DNA from: Ascidia mentula | Lineage: Eukaryota; Chordata; Ascidiacea; Phlebobranchia; Ascidiidae | DNA length: 64,000 nt | Direction: 5' to 3' | Assembly (NCBI GenBank): GCA_947561715.1 | Contig: OX387201.1 | Span: 9,934,001-9,998,000, forward strand | Shown here: piece after piece, positions 24,673 through 35,141 of the stretch | Numbering within the stretch: position 1 is the stretch's first letter | Layout: every line of letters starts with the position of its first letter | The notes under the pieces: generated by a model | What the model was told of the DNA's origin: nothing | The model's input: only the letters and a program-made list of their open reading frames with translations | Databases searched by the model: none | Program-made: the position numbers and the translations under genes

Positions 24673-24816
24673 ATGCCGATCACAGTTATTATAGTTGCCG
24701 CAACACTGGCGCTTTTTATTATGCTCGTAGTCTTTTCAGTGCTTTGTTTTTGTCGCTTGGAATACTGCATGAGGGTGCGTCACCCGTACCCGGATGGCAT
24801 TCAAGGCGGTGTTTAA
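24673..24816 (+). CDS. Possible orphan membrane-anchor exon (47 codons)
   Basis: The frame starting at the ATG codes MPITVIIVAATLALFIMLVV followed by FSVLCFC, RLEYC and a short tail to a stop. This looks like a membrane segment with a brief cytoplasmic end. An acceptor-like AG lies about 28 bases upstream in the same frame. I find no matching upstream exons. In the duplicated copy near 30,310 the frame is broken by indels. It may be the terminal exon of a lost family member or a chance frame. Confidence 0.25.
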   Translation: MPITVIIVAATLALFIMLVVFSVLCFCRLEYCMRVRHPYPDGIQGGV

Positions 24817-25050
24817 ACCCATTTTCACATACGTCAGAATTCCAGTATTTTGGGTTGAAACTAATCGCCGGCGTTCGCGTAAACACTAAGGGCATTTGCG
24901 GTCAGTCACGTAAGCAAGCTGACCTTTACTATAATTAACAAACATGCTGCTCAGTTAGGATTTCAAATGATTATCTCTTATTCGATTTTAGTCGTGAAAA
25001 AGTTTACTCGACATCAATAAAATAAATTTATTCACTGATCCTTCGTGTAC

Positions 25051-25160
25051 AGCTTACAGACACGCAAGATTGATCCCCCAGCTCGTTGACGTGCGTCTAT
25101 ATATTTATCATTTTGGTGTGTAGCGAAGTGTGTCCGCTAGTCTCCGAAAAACGGACCCAG
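25051..25160 (+). promoter_or_regulatory. Conserved upstream block of the first TIL gene
   Basis: This block is nearly identical to 30,690-30,790 upstream of the paralogue, more so than the sequence around it. Conserved pieces include GATCCCCCAGCTCGTTGACG and GTCCGCTAGTCTCCGAAAAA. It lies about 330-440 bases upstream of the start codon. Conservation after duplication suggests a shared enhancer or proximal promoter, though gene conversion could give the same picture. Confidence 0.4.
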
Positions 25161-25243
25161 CAGTCTGTGGGGGGACGCACGACTGGTAGCTTAAGAACTG
25201 GAAAATCTGGTTGTGTTACCTTTTTTTGCGACATCGAAGCTTG

Positions 25244-25249
25244 TATAAA
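25244..25249 (+). promoter_or_regulatory. TATA box candidate of the first TIL gene
   Basis: TATAAA in the context AAGCTTGTATAAATTGCAC lies 240 bases before the ATG. The paralogue has the same element at 30,881-30,886, about 220 bases before its ATG. Confidence 0.5.
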
Positions 25250-25488
25250 TTGCACAATGTAGTTTATTCTCGAGGGTCATAAGAATAGTTGTGTGAAACG
25301 TATAAAGTAAAGCAAGGATTGTGAAAGGTTGTAAACTTTAGCCGGAATAATCGGACATTCATTTAAAGCAAATGTTCAAGCAGAGATAATTAGGCGAGCC
25401 TCAACTAAAGCACTAGAAATTGCCTAAGTATAAAACAGTTTATTGCTGTGTATTTAGAGAAAACTACAGCGTAACACAAGGATTAAAA

Positions 25489-27012
25489 ATGGCTGGAGTT
25501 GACATCTTCCAATTCTTGCTTTTGTCCACAATATTGATGGGATTGGTTACAGGTATGAACATAAAAATAATTTCCTTAAATCCAGTATAAGATTTTTAAC
25601 TTTTTATTGTGTCGCAATTGACAACAACACTAAATTACCACTGCCATAATTGACCAACTGATCTGGGCTGTATCGTCTTTTTGATGACTTAATTGTTGTA
25701 CACATTTGTACTCATGCTATTTTGTTTTTGACATTATTTGGTATTTGTTGACCATCATGGTTAAACAAAAATTTCAAAATCATATTTACATGCACATTTT
25801 CATTTTAGTTTAGACGTATTTTTAAAGTTTGTTGGATTTATAGCCATATAATAATCAGTAACTACATTATTGCCAATAAAACCTGAGGACAATAGTAAGC
25901 TTAATACAATAACAACCAACATATTAGATCAATCACTTTTTATTGTTTTAATACGGAAGCAATATATAACATCTATTCCATGATGCAGGTCAGTGTTCGC
26001 AACCCAAGTATTTTAGTAAATGCGCCTCGCCGTGCGAACATACCTGTGAAAGTCGGCCAGAAGTTTGCATCGCGTTGTGCGTCGAAGACTGCGTCTGCCC
26101 ACGAAAACTTGTGAGACAAAATGACACCTGCGTTTTGCCCTCCAACTGCCCAGGTGATATTCACAAAATCAGCGACTTTTTGTCGTGATTCTCCTGATTG
26201 TGTTCCTGTAGGGGCCGATTGTCCTTCAGGTGTGACGAGGTTCAGTTGTTTGGTTGCTCCTTGCTCAACTGCAAGATGTCCTCGACATACCGACGCGATT
26301 TGCCTTGACGATTACTGCGGTGGATGCAACGCGAGGTTTTTCAAGAATGCCGAAGAAGTTACAAATGACTGTAAGTCACGAGGCAATAGTTTCGAGCCCA
26401 AATAATCATTTGTACAATTATTTTGATGTGGTCTTTAGGCAATTGTACTGCGCCAAAGGAATTTCAAACTTGCGGATCAGCTTGTCCAGCAACTTGCGAC
26501 GAACCCAACCCTATCTGCACAGAACAGTGCGTAGAGAGATGTGGATGTCCTGACGGGATGGTGGAAATAAGTTCCACTAATTCGACATGCATTCCTGCTT
26601 CTGAATGCGCTGGTATGTTTTAATACATACCTTGCCACATTTGAAGTTGCTACACATGTGTTCTGTTGTTCAGATAACTGCGAGGCGCCCAGAAATTTTT
26701 CAACTTGTGCGTCCGCTTGTCCGCCAAACTGCGACGACTTGGAGCGACCTTGTGTCAAGAAATGCGTGCAAAAGTGCGCGTGTCCACAAGGCATGGTCGA
26801 AGTAAGCTCCACGAATAACACCTGCATCACACAGGAATCGTGTCCAGGTGCATTCAAATTGAATAAATATAACCTAAAACATATAAAAGCTTTGACTAAA
26901 CAAAATGTTTTCAGGGTCGAACCAAACTACAGAAGTTATCGTGGGTGTTGGTGTCGGAGTGGTTGCAGCCTTGACTGTGCTTGCTGCTGTTTGCTTAAAA
27001 ATGAGATCGTAA
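25489..27012 (+). CDS. Membrane-anchored protein with three TIL domains (paralogue 1)
   Basis: Six exons: 25,489-25,552, 25,989-26,153, 26,212-26,370, 26,439-26,612, 26,674-26,847 and 26,915-27,012. They give 277 residues. All introns are in phase 1. Exon 1 is a signal peptide (MAGVDIFQFLLLSTILMGLV). Exons 2, 4 and 5 each code one TIL domain with ten Cys, for example CSQPKYFSKCASPCEHTC at the start of the first. Exon 3 codes a different Cys-rich module with the motif RCPRHTDAICLDDYCGGC. Exon 6 codes a membrane segment (VIVGVGVGVVAALTVLAAVC) ending KMRS. TIL domains are often serine-protease inhibitors but also occur in mucins and adhesion proteins. Reactive-site activity cannot be told from sequence. 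Equal intron phases allow exon shuffling, and the neighbouring paralogues show it. The predicted product is a cell-surface protein. Confidence 0.88.
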
Positions 27013-27233
27013 ATTTTATGCCCTTACAGTATTGCAAACTTGCTGCTTTCTCACGATATATGCATCAAATAAAAACAAATGTTCCCATCTCATTGCTCTA
27101 TACTCGACAAACACTCCATGAAATCAGCTGCACTGATGAGACCTTTTAGGTCGAAACAGTGGCCATCTGTCTGCAGCTTATACACACTCTATGAAAACAT
27201 TTGCCATGCTTTGTTTGTAAAAACTTGCTTATG

Positions 27234-27239
27234 AATAAA
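27234..27239 (+). terminator. Poly(A) signal candidate of the first TIL gene
   Basis: AATAAA lies about 220 bases past the stop codon, on the coding strand, in AT-rich sequence. Confidence 0.45.
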
Positions 27240-27688
27240 ACATATAACTTGGCGCCAGTTAACACAAGCTATTCAGTATAGGAATGTGTAATTTTGGCTT
27301 AAAACTTGTAGTGCTCATGGAACCATTTAGATTTTTGCTTCAACCACAGGGTGTCGCGAACATCACAATGGGCATCACTGCAGTATCTACAAAAATACTT
27401 CGTTGTTTGAATCAGTGCCTTTTCATCTTCACTACAGCTGTTTGATGCATTTTATTCACCGCAGTGTTCACATTGCTAAATGTTCACGCACTCTGAGGTG
27501 AACCAGTCTTTGCACGATTAAGAAACACTACTTTGATTGACAACATTCCTTTTACTTCACTAACGCCATTGTTTTTAACATGTGGTTGGTTTACTCAGGC
27601 CCGTTAAACCTTTCAAGTGTAGGCTATGCCGCAAACGTTTTAAAATAATGAAATATCATTCAAATCCATTGCTCATTGAAAACTTAGT

Positions 27689-27842
27689 AATTACGTTTTC
27701 AATTAAAAATGTACTGATCTTCTGGCATAAACGTACTGTATTTACAGTACGCTTAAACGTACGTAATACAGTACGTTTATGCCAGAAGATCAGTACATTT
27801 TTAATTGCAATATGCCTGGCAGCAACAGGAATTACGTTTTCA
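27689..27842. mobile_element. Small hairpin MITE with flanking 13-bp direct repeats
   Basis: Arms at 27,701-27,741 and 27,766-27,806 are perfect reverse complements over 41 bases, with a 24-base centre that is itself partly palindromic. A 13-base direct repeat, AATTACGTTTTCA, lies at 27,689-27,701 and 27,830-27,842 and may be a target duplication or part of the element ends. It has no coding capacity. The family is not recognised. Confidence 0.7.
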
Positions 27843-28779
27843 TGTAACATCTTCTAAATATGGCTTAACACCGACAATAACGGAAAATACAGTCCGAGAT
27901 ACTTGTCATGAAAGGTTTTAGCATTGTGACGTAAAATTCCCTTAACTAAGAAAAAAAGACGTAATCATTCAATGTATTTCGAAAGCGTTTGGCTCATAAA
28001 AATTTAAATTATTGGTCTATTGGGGAAACAACTGGCATATTTGATGGTACATATATACTTGACCCAACTCATTTCACTAAATGTAACGTTGTATTTCAGA
28101 ATGTTACGGTGGTGATATATTGTTCATTAATTACCTTTACAGAGTGCTGCAACTATATCTCTAACTTGTTATTTATTGTATCACGTCGCCAAGGTTTTGA
28201 ACCTTGTTGGAACTGCTATTGAGCAAATAAAAATGGTCTCGAATTACCAGAGAGGTGCCGCACATACCAAATTCATAGGGACGGCAGTTAATATCACCAA
28301 CATATAGCGTTCGTCGTAAGGTTAGAGAAGGGCAACAACTCTACAATGTCGTAACACCAACCTGGCAATATTGGGTTAATGTAAAACGAAAGAAGCCATA
28401 ATAGCCATAGAAATTAAGAGACTTCGGACGTCGTCTTGTGCGTCGAATTAAACTCGACCCGTATGACAGCGCGCAGGATTATATCAGTGTTAGTGATATA
28501 GTCTGGGGTGTGACATTGTGGACATATTGCGTGATGTTGGGTGATATGCTGCTTCATCTCCTGGCTCGCCTTTTGGAGAAGACATCATTGCGTCAATTCT
28601 TGTTCGTATTTTCCCCTATTTAATAGCTCGATGTTTTGTATACGACATTGCATATGAAACACCTTCACTGCCTTCATGGGAGGCTCATGGGACTTTCGTA
28701 AAGCCTTCTTAATGTTTGTACACAATGCTCTGATGCTCAATTGGTCGCACAATGAAAAGGTGAACAATCCCCTGCGTCA
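27843..28779. other. Intergenic sequence, nothing recognised
   Basis: Only short frames are visible. The right part (from about 28,400) may belong to the fossil retroelement that follows, but I cannot support this from motifs. Confidence 0.35.
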
Positions 28780-29390
28780 AAGTTTTTGATACATTGGCAA
28801 ACCCTCATTCTTTGTAGCACCTTTCAAATTTTTCTGAAGTAAAAGATAGTGCATTGTCGGTCACTATAGAATGTTTATAACCTTAATACGAGAAACAGCG
28901 ATCCAAAAGGTCCAATGTTGCCTTAGCGTTTGTACGCTCTCGACATGTAATAACGTCTTCATCAATGTTGGGAGAGTACATCACTGTTCAGGCCAGTTGT
29001 TTCATGAGCTGTATGCCGAAATGCAGTACCTAAAAAAACTTCGTAACGTAGTTTTGTGGGAATGACGATTCTGGAGGCTGAACTCCGTACGAAGTAGTGA
29101 CGGAATCACTCACTTTTTGAAATTGTTCCGTCGCTTCATCGGAAGATTGTCTTGGCCAATCTTTGCGGGTATACTCAATCACTTTGCCCAATATGGGGTC
29201 GTTTTAAGGTTCTTTTCCAAGTGCTGACGAGTCCGTTTGCACTTGTATTCCGACCGTTTTGATTGCGCGTAAGATACTGACGTCATTGACACTAACCCCG
29301 TGAAGAGTCACAACATCACCTTGTGGAAGTCGACTCCATACATAAGCATTAATTGTTGTGCTGTCTAGTTCTTCCGTATTTATTGATGTA
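28780..29390 (-). mobile_element. Fossil of a Ty3/gypsy-like LTR retroelement (pol remnant)
   Basis: Minus-strand translation shows pieces typical of the region from after RNase H into integrase of Ty3/gypsy-like pol. These include a DPILGKVIEYTRKDWP-like piece and, further on, an integrase-core-like piece with VTDNALSFTS. The element is broken, with several breaks. I see no LTRs and no gag. Edges are approximate and it could extend to about 28,400 and 30,000. It looks old. Confidence 0.55.
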
Positions 29391-30689
29391 ATGGAATTTA
29401 TTTAGGAAAAGAAGAACCTTATCAATGCATAAATCATTGACTCAACCTCTTTTTACAGTTGACGGAAAAATTCCTCTGGTTTTGTTAAAGTTTTAGATGC
29501 ATTGGCAGCCTCTCATTGCCATCGGGGAAACGGTGAAACAATTAAGACGTCACATACAATTGACAATGACAACGCTTGATGCGTCACATACAATTCAATC
29601 AGAAATAGATGCACTAATATGAACCAACACCTGGTCTCTGGATAAAAATTCCTTTAGCTGGTTGGCCTTTTTTTTCTGAATTAATTTTCGAGGAATTTCT
29701 TTCTTTGTGAGACCACAGAGTGGTTCCGCTGCAATTAGAAATTCTGCAAGCAAAAGAATTCCATAAAACTGCACAAATACAAGAAATGACCGCAGCGTGG
29801 GTATATCGGGCGGAGGCGCTTCCTTTGTACAGCGTCGACTTTGAGACTCTTTCTTATGCCGTTGTTTTGGAGAATATGCCCAAGGTACTCAATTTACTGT
29901 TGAGCAAATGTACATTTGGAAATAAGTTGGAGCAGAACTGGTACCAGAGGGCAATACGTTCTTTGACAAAACATCTCGATGTGTGCTCAATGCAAACTTT
30001 TTTAGATTTTCTGGTTTCAATTTGATTTCATTATGGGCGTCTTCTCTTCGTGATACCAGAAACACCACCCAATTTTTGCACTAAATCCTTGGTGATGGCA
30101 AAGGGACAATTATGAATTGACAGTCACGGAAGAGTCTCCATAAAACGGTAAAAACATATTTGATTTCTTGTGATAACAACTTTGGAAGACAGTTTTCTGG
30201 AAAAGTCTTTAAGTTTGTTTTATTTGTGTGCTAACTTAAATCAAAGCTATTGTCGTAGTCATGTCTTGTCGGCTCAGTGGCTGATGAAGACTACAAAATA
30301 TACACAACCGACAGCAATGCCGATCACTGGCGCTTTTTATGCTCGTAGTGTTTTCAGTGCTTTGTTTTTGTCGCTTGGACTACTGCATGAGTGTGCGTCA
30401 CCCATACCCAAAGGGCATACATGGCGGTATTTAACCCATTTTCACATAGGTCAGAATTCCTGTATTTTTGGTTCCAACTGACCGCCATCACTGGCGTAAA
30501 CACTTGCGGTCAGTCGGGGCACTTGCGGTTAGTCACGTAAGCAAAATCAGGAGGGATTTCCTATAGTCTGACAAAAACGCTTCGCTTGGTTAACATTCTT
30601 CAACTTATTGCTTTATGTGATTTTAGTCGTGGGAAATGTACTCGACATCAATAAAGGGTTATCTTCGCCTATAAGATCCTTTGTGTACA

Positions 30690-30790
30690 ACTCTATAGAT
30701 ACGCAAGATTGATCCCCCAGCTCGTTGACGTGCGTCTATATATTTTTCCTTTTGGTGTGTAGCAAAGCGTGTCCGCTAGTCTCCGAAAAA
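30690..30790 (+). promoter_or_regulatory. Conserved upstream block of the second TIL gene
   Basis: This is the counterpart of 25,051-25,160, with only a few differences. It lies about 310-410 bases upstream of the start codon at 31,101. Confidence 0.4.
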
Positions 30791-30880
30791 CAGACCCAAT
30801 GTATGTGAGGGACGCACGGCTGCTTACTTTGGTATTGGTAAATTTGTTTGTGTCACCCTTTTTTGCGACCTCAAAGCTTA

Positions 30881-30886
30881 TATAAA
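30881..30886 (+). promoter_or_regulatory. TATA box candidate of the second TIL gene
   Basis: TATAAA in the context AAGCTTATATAAATTGCAC matches the element at 25,244 in the paralogue and has similar spacing to its ATG. Confidence 0.5.
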
Positions 30887-31100
30887 TTGCACAGTGTGGC
30901 CTATTCTCCAGTGCCACGAGGACAGTTGTGTGAAACGCACTAAAGGTACAGAGTGTTGAAGGTTAAAAACTTATTACTGGATAGACAAAAATTCATTTAA
31001 ATGTTTAAACATAACAAAATTGCGGGCTTTAACCAAAGAGAGAAAACAGAATATAATTGTGTTTTTTTTCAAAAAACTACAGCGTAACACAGACTTAAAT

Positions 31101-33799
31101 ATGATTGGTGTTGACATCTTCAAATTATTGCTTTCGTCAACAATATTGATTGGATTGGTTGCAGGTATGTTTATAAGTAATTTTTTAAAATACTTCAAAA
31201 AACACCCCGCTTACTGCTGGACTGATAAATACGTTGTTTAATTTACCTTGGATGGAATATAACCTAACATATAGCTTATGGCTTGCAGGTCAATGTTCGC
31301 AACCAAAGTCGTTTAGTGCATGCGCTTCGGCATGCGAACCAACCTGTGGAAGTCAGCCAAGTCTATGCACCCTGCAGTGTGTCGAAGACTGCGTCTGTCC
31401 ATCAGAACTTGTGAGACAAAATGACTCCTGCGTTTTGCCCTCCAACTGCCAAGGTGACTTATTAACATAATCGAATATTTGTCGTAATTCTCCTGATTGT
31501 GTTTTCCTGTAGGAGCCGATTGTCCTTCAGGTGTGGAGAGGTTCAGTTGTTTGGCTTCTCCTTGCTTAACTGCAAGGTGTCCTCGACATACCGACGCGAT
31601 TTGCATTGACGATTACTGTGGTGGATGCAAGGCGAGGTTTTTCAAGAACGCCAAGGAAGTAACAAATGACTGTGAGTTTCAAGTTTTGAGCCAAATAATC
31701 ATTTATATAATTCTTTTGATTTGGTCTTTAGGTATTTGTACTGCGTCAATACAATTAGACACATTTAGAGATTGACCTGGCGCCATGGTCAAATACGTAC
31801 AGAGTTACCTGTTTTAATGTTACTCGAGTACTATTCCTAGTATTTAGTTGATTTTCGCCGTTTTTTAGTGTTATTTGACCGTGTCCATATAAAAATCAGT
31901 TTGACGGATGTTTACATGTTGGACACTAAAAATTAAGGACAATGTGGGATAAATCCGCATATTGCTGGATTTATAAATACTCTTTTTTTATTATAATTCG
32001 GGAGCAATTTAGCCTAACAAATAGCTTATGACTTGCAGGTCAATGTTCTCAACCAAAGTCGTTTAGTGCGTGCGCTTCGGCATGCGAACCAACCTGTGGA
32101 AGTCAGCCAAGCATATGTACTCTGCAGTGTGTCGAAGACTGCGTCTGTCCATCAGAACTTGTGAGACAAAATGACTCCTGCGTTTTGCCCTCCAACTGCC
32201 CAGGTGATATTCACAAAATCAGCGACTTTTTGTCGTGATTCTCCTGATTGTGTTCCTGTAGGTGCCGATTGTCCTTCAGGTGTGACGAGGTTCAGTTGTT
32301 TGGCTGCTCCTTGCTTAACTGCAAGATGTCCTCGACATACCGACGCGATTTGCATTGACGATTACTGCGGTGGATGCAAGGCGAGGTTTTTCAAGAACGC
32401 CAAGGAAGTAACAAATGACTGTGAGTTTCAAGTTTTGAGCCAAATAATCATTTATATAATTCTTTTGATTTGGTCTTTAGGTATTTGTACTGCGTCAATA
32501 CAATTAGACACATTTAGAGATTGACCTGGCGCCATGGTCAAATACGTACAGAGCTACCTGTTTTAATGTTACTCGAGTACTATTCCTAGTATTTAGTTGA
32601 TTTTCGCCGTTTTTTAGTGTTATTTGACCGTGTCCATATAAAAATCAGTTTGACGGATGTTTACATGTTGGACACTAAAAATTAAGGACAATGTGGGATA
32701 AATCCGCATATTACTGGATTTATAAATACTCTTTTTTTATTATAATTCGGGAGCAATTTAGCCTAACAAATAGCTTATGACTTGCAGGTCAATGTTCTCA
32801 ACCAAAGTCGTTTAGTGCGTGCGCTTCGGCATGCGAACCAACCTGTGGAAGTCAGCCAAGTCTATGCACCCTGCAGTGTGTCGAAGACTGCGTCTGTCCA
32901 TCAGAACTTGTGAGACAAAATGACTCCTGCGTTTTGCCCTCCAACTGCCCAGGTGATATTCACAAAATCAGCGACTTTTGTCGTGATTCTCCTGATTGTG
33001 TTCCTGTAGGTGCCGATTGTCCTTCAGGTGTGACGAGGTTCAGTTGTTTGGCTGCTCCTTGCTTAACTGCAAAATGTCCTCGACATACCGACGCGATTTG
33101 CATTGACGATTACTGCGAGGGATGCAACGCGAGGTTTTTCAAAAACGCCAAGGAAGTAACAAATGACTGTGAGTTACAAGTTTCGAGCCAAAATAATCAT
33201 TTATATAATTCTTTTGATGTGGTCTTTAGGCAATTGTACTGCGCCAAAGGAATTTCAAACTTGTGGATCAGCTTGTCCAGCAACCTGTGACGAACCCAAC
33301 CCTATCTGCACAGAACAGTGTGTAGAGAGATGTGGATGTCCTGACGGGATGGTAGAAATAAGTTCCACTAATTCGACATGCATTCCTGCTTCTGAATGCG
33401 CTGGTATGTTTTAATACATACCTTGCCACATTTGGAGTTGCTACACATGTGTTCTGTTCTTCAGATAACTGCGAGGCGCCCAGAATTTTTTCAAGTTGTG
33501 CGTCCGCTTGTTCGCCAAACTGCGACGACTTGGAGCGACCTTGTGTCAAAAAATGCGTGCAAAAGTGCGCGTGTCCACAAGGCATGGTCGAAGTAAGCTC
33601 CACGAATAACACATGCATTGTACAGGAATCGTGTCCAGGTGCATTCAAGTTGAATCAAATAACCTAAAACATGTCAAAACATTGACTAAACAAAATGTTT
33701 TCAGGGTCAAACCAAACTACAGTTATTGTGGGTGTTGGTGTCGGAGTGGTTGCAGCCTTGTCGGTGCTTGCTGCTGTTTGTTTAAAAATGAGATCGTAA
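31101..33799 (+). CDS. Membrane-anchored TIL protein with internal triplication (paralogue 2)
   Basis: Exons: 31,101-31,164, 31,289-31,453, 31,513-31,671, 32,039-32,203, 32,262-32,420, 32,788-32,952, 33,010-33,168, 33,230-33,403, 33,465-33,638 and 33,705-33,799. They sum to 1,479 bases, or 492 residues, all phase 1. The order is signal peptide, then three copies of a TIL domain plus the RCPRHTDAICIDDYC module, two more TIL domains, and a membrane segment like that of paralogue 1 ending KMRS. Copies 1 and 2 of the exon pair are each followed by a truncated fourth exon that runs into a stop, so I left those out. Skipping them keeps phase and joins to a Cys codon. If they are included, the product would be short and secreted. 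Protein function is as for paralogue 1: a surface protein with possible protease-inhibitor domains. Confidence 0.82.
31732..31775 (+). pseudogene. Truncated TIL exon, copy 1
   Basis: After a good acceptor (GTCTTTAG) the frame opens like the TIL exon at 33,230 (Cys, Thr, Ala), then diverges and stops after 14 codons with no donor. It lies in what would be the intron between module copies 1 and 2. It may be skipped, or it may act as an alternative last exon. Confidence 0.6.
32481..32525 (+). pseudogene. Truncated TIL exon, copy 2
   Basis: This is the same truncated exon as at 31,732, duplicated with the unit. The identical truncation shows that the loss came before the last duplication step. 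Confidence 0.6.
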
Positions 33800-33938
33800 A
33801 TTCCCATTAATTGTAGCTAACTATCTGTAGATATCATTACTTGAAACTACTCCATTCTTACGATTTATGCGTGTATCTTTCAAAAAACAAATGTTCCTAT
33901 TTTCGCTCCACGTGTACAGAACAAAACGTTTACTGCAT

Positions 33939-33944
33939 AATAAA
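33939..33944 (+). terminator. Poly(A) signal candidate of the second TIL gene
   Basis: AATAAA lies about 140 bases past the stop codon on the coding strand. Confidence 0.5.
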
Positions 33945-35141
33945 CATTAAACTTTAAGTTCCACGTTTTATTTGTCAGAAGTTTGATTGTGGTTCCATTG
34001 CGATGTCTAAAATTATCTATTGAGGGGATAGCGCCATTTGTCTAACAGTGAGGGCCGCAAGCTATTCAGTACAACAGTGTTTCCCTAATTTTTTGGGCCG
34101 CAGAACAAGATTACTTGGGGCCAACTAAACTTAATCGTTTTATCAGTTGTCAGTTTGACGTTATTAAGATTTTGTACTTAAGGGGTCACTACAAACAACT
34201 TAAAGGAAATAGATTACTTGCGGCCATTATTGCTGACATACTAACGGATATAAGCTTTTGTAATAAATGTTTCTGTTGCTGCCAGGCATATTGTAATTTA
34301 ATGGTCTGTTGTTCTGGCACAATAAAAACGTAACTTTATTTACCGACAATCCGCCTGTTATCCAGTAAGGCGTCCTCAGGGTAATGATACTGGTAAGCAA
34401 ACAACCAACACCAAGCTTTTGCTTAAAACTTTATGGTTACTCATGGAACCTTAGATTTTTTTTATCAAGTTATGTGGGTTTAGCACTATTAGGATCGCTG
34501 CAGTAAAGATCTAAAAAAATGCGTCGTGCTTTAAATCAGTAGCCAATACGTTCCCCCCTACTAAGTTTGATAACTTCCTTCACCCCAATATTCACAAATC
34601 TTATAACTAAACATACAGTATGACTGCTAGCCCGACGATTGCCAATTTAAATTGGACACAACCGAGATATAGATCATAACAAATTAATTTATATCATTCC
34701 TCATTCATTGGTGTTTTCACCACTGCAAAAAGTTCATACACCCTGGGGTCATGGACTCATGTGGTTACCATTCTCATTTAGACACTCACCCGGTTGAGAA
34801 ACACAGCTTTGAATGACAATATTCTTTTTTCTTCACAAACGCTATTATTATGAGCAAGGTTGGGTTACAAAACAGAAAACACAATGCATGGTCTGTCGGT
34901 GACAATTGGGTTGAAGTGAATGCGCGTTCGTGCAACAATACCGTTGTTCGTGTGAATGACTGAATGCTAAAATAAGGCTTGTGTCATACCGTAGAGTAGA
35001 GTAATAATGTGTAGCTTCTGCAGATCGATTTGACAGTTTGCGGAAATGACGTACTCGAGTTGCATTATTTGTGTAACAGTAGGTTAAAACTGTGTATGTG
35101 CGTCAGCAGCTGGTGTTGTAGAAATATCTGCAAGGTTCAAG
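33945..35141. other. Intergenic sequence between the second and third TIL genes
   Basis: No gene is recognised in it. The right end must hold the promoter of the gene starting at 35,142. Confidence 0.4.

Larger units (their letters stand above)
24480..27012 (+). repeat. Segmental duplication, copy 1 (partner 30,180-33,799)
   Basis: The 5' flank and gene at 24,480-27,012 match 30,180-33,799 in order. Shared parts include an upstream block with GATGAAGAC and CCGACAGCAATGCCGATCAC, a strongly conserved promoter block (25,051-25,160 against 30,690-30,790), the TATA region, exon 1, and the TIL and membrane exons. Copy 2 differs by several indels upstream and by internal exon triplication. Confidence 0.85.
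31289..33403 (+). repeat. Intragenic tandem triplication, unit about 750 bp
   Basis: Exon 2 starts at 31,289, 32,039 and 32,788, a period of 750 and 749 bases. Units 1 and 2 are nearly identical through their introns, including the motif GGATGTTTACATGTTGGACA, so they arose recently. Unit 3 keeps the full-length fourth exon. Confidence 0.92.
30180..33799 (+). repeat. Segmental duplication, copy 2 (partner 24,480-27,012)
   Basis: See the partner copy. Here the upstream membrane-anchor frame is disrupted by indels. Intron 1 is shorter, 124 bases against 436. Exons 2 and 3 are present three times. Confidence 0.85.
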
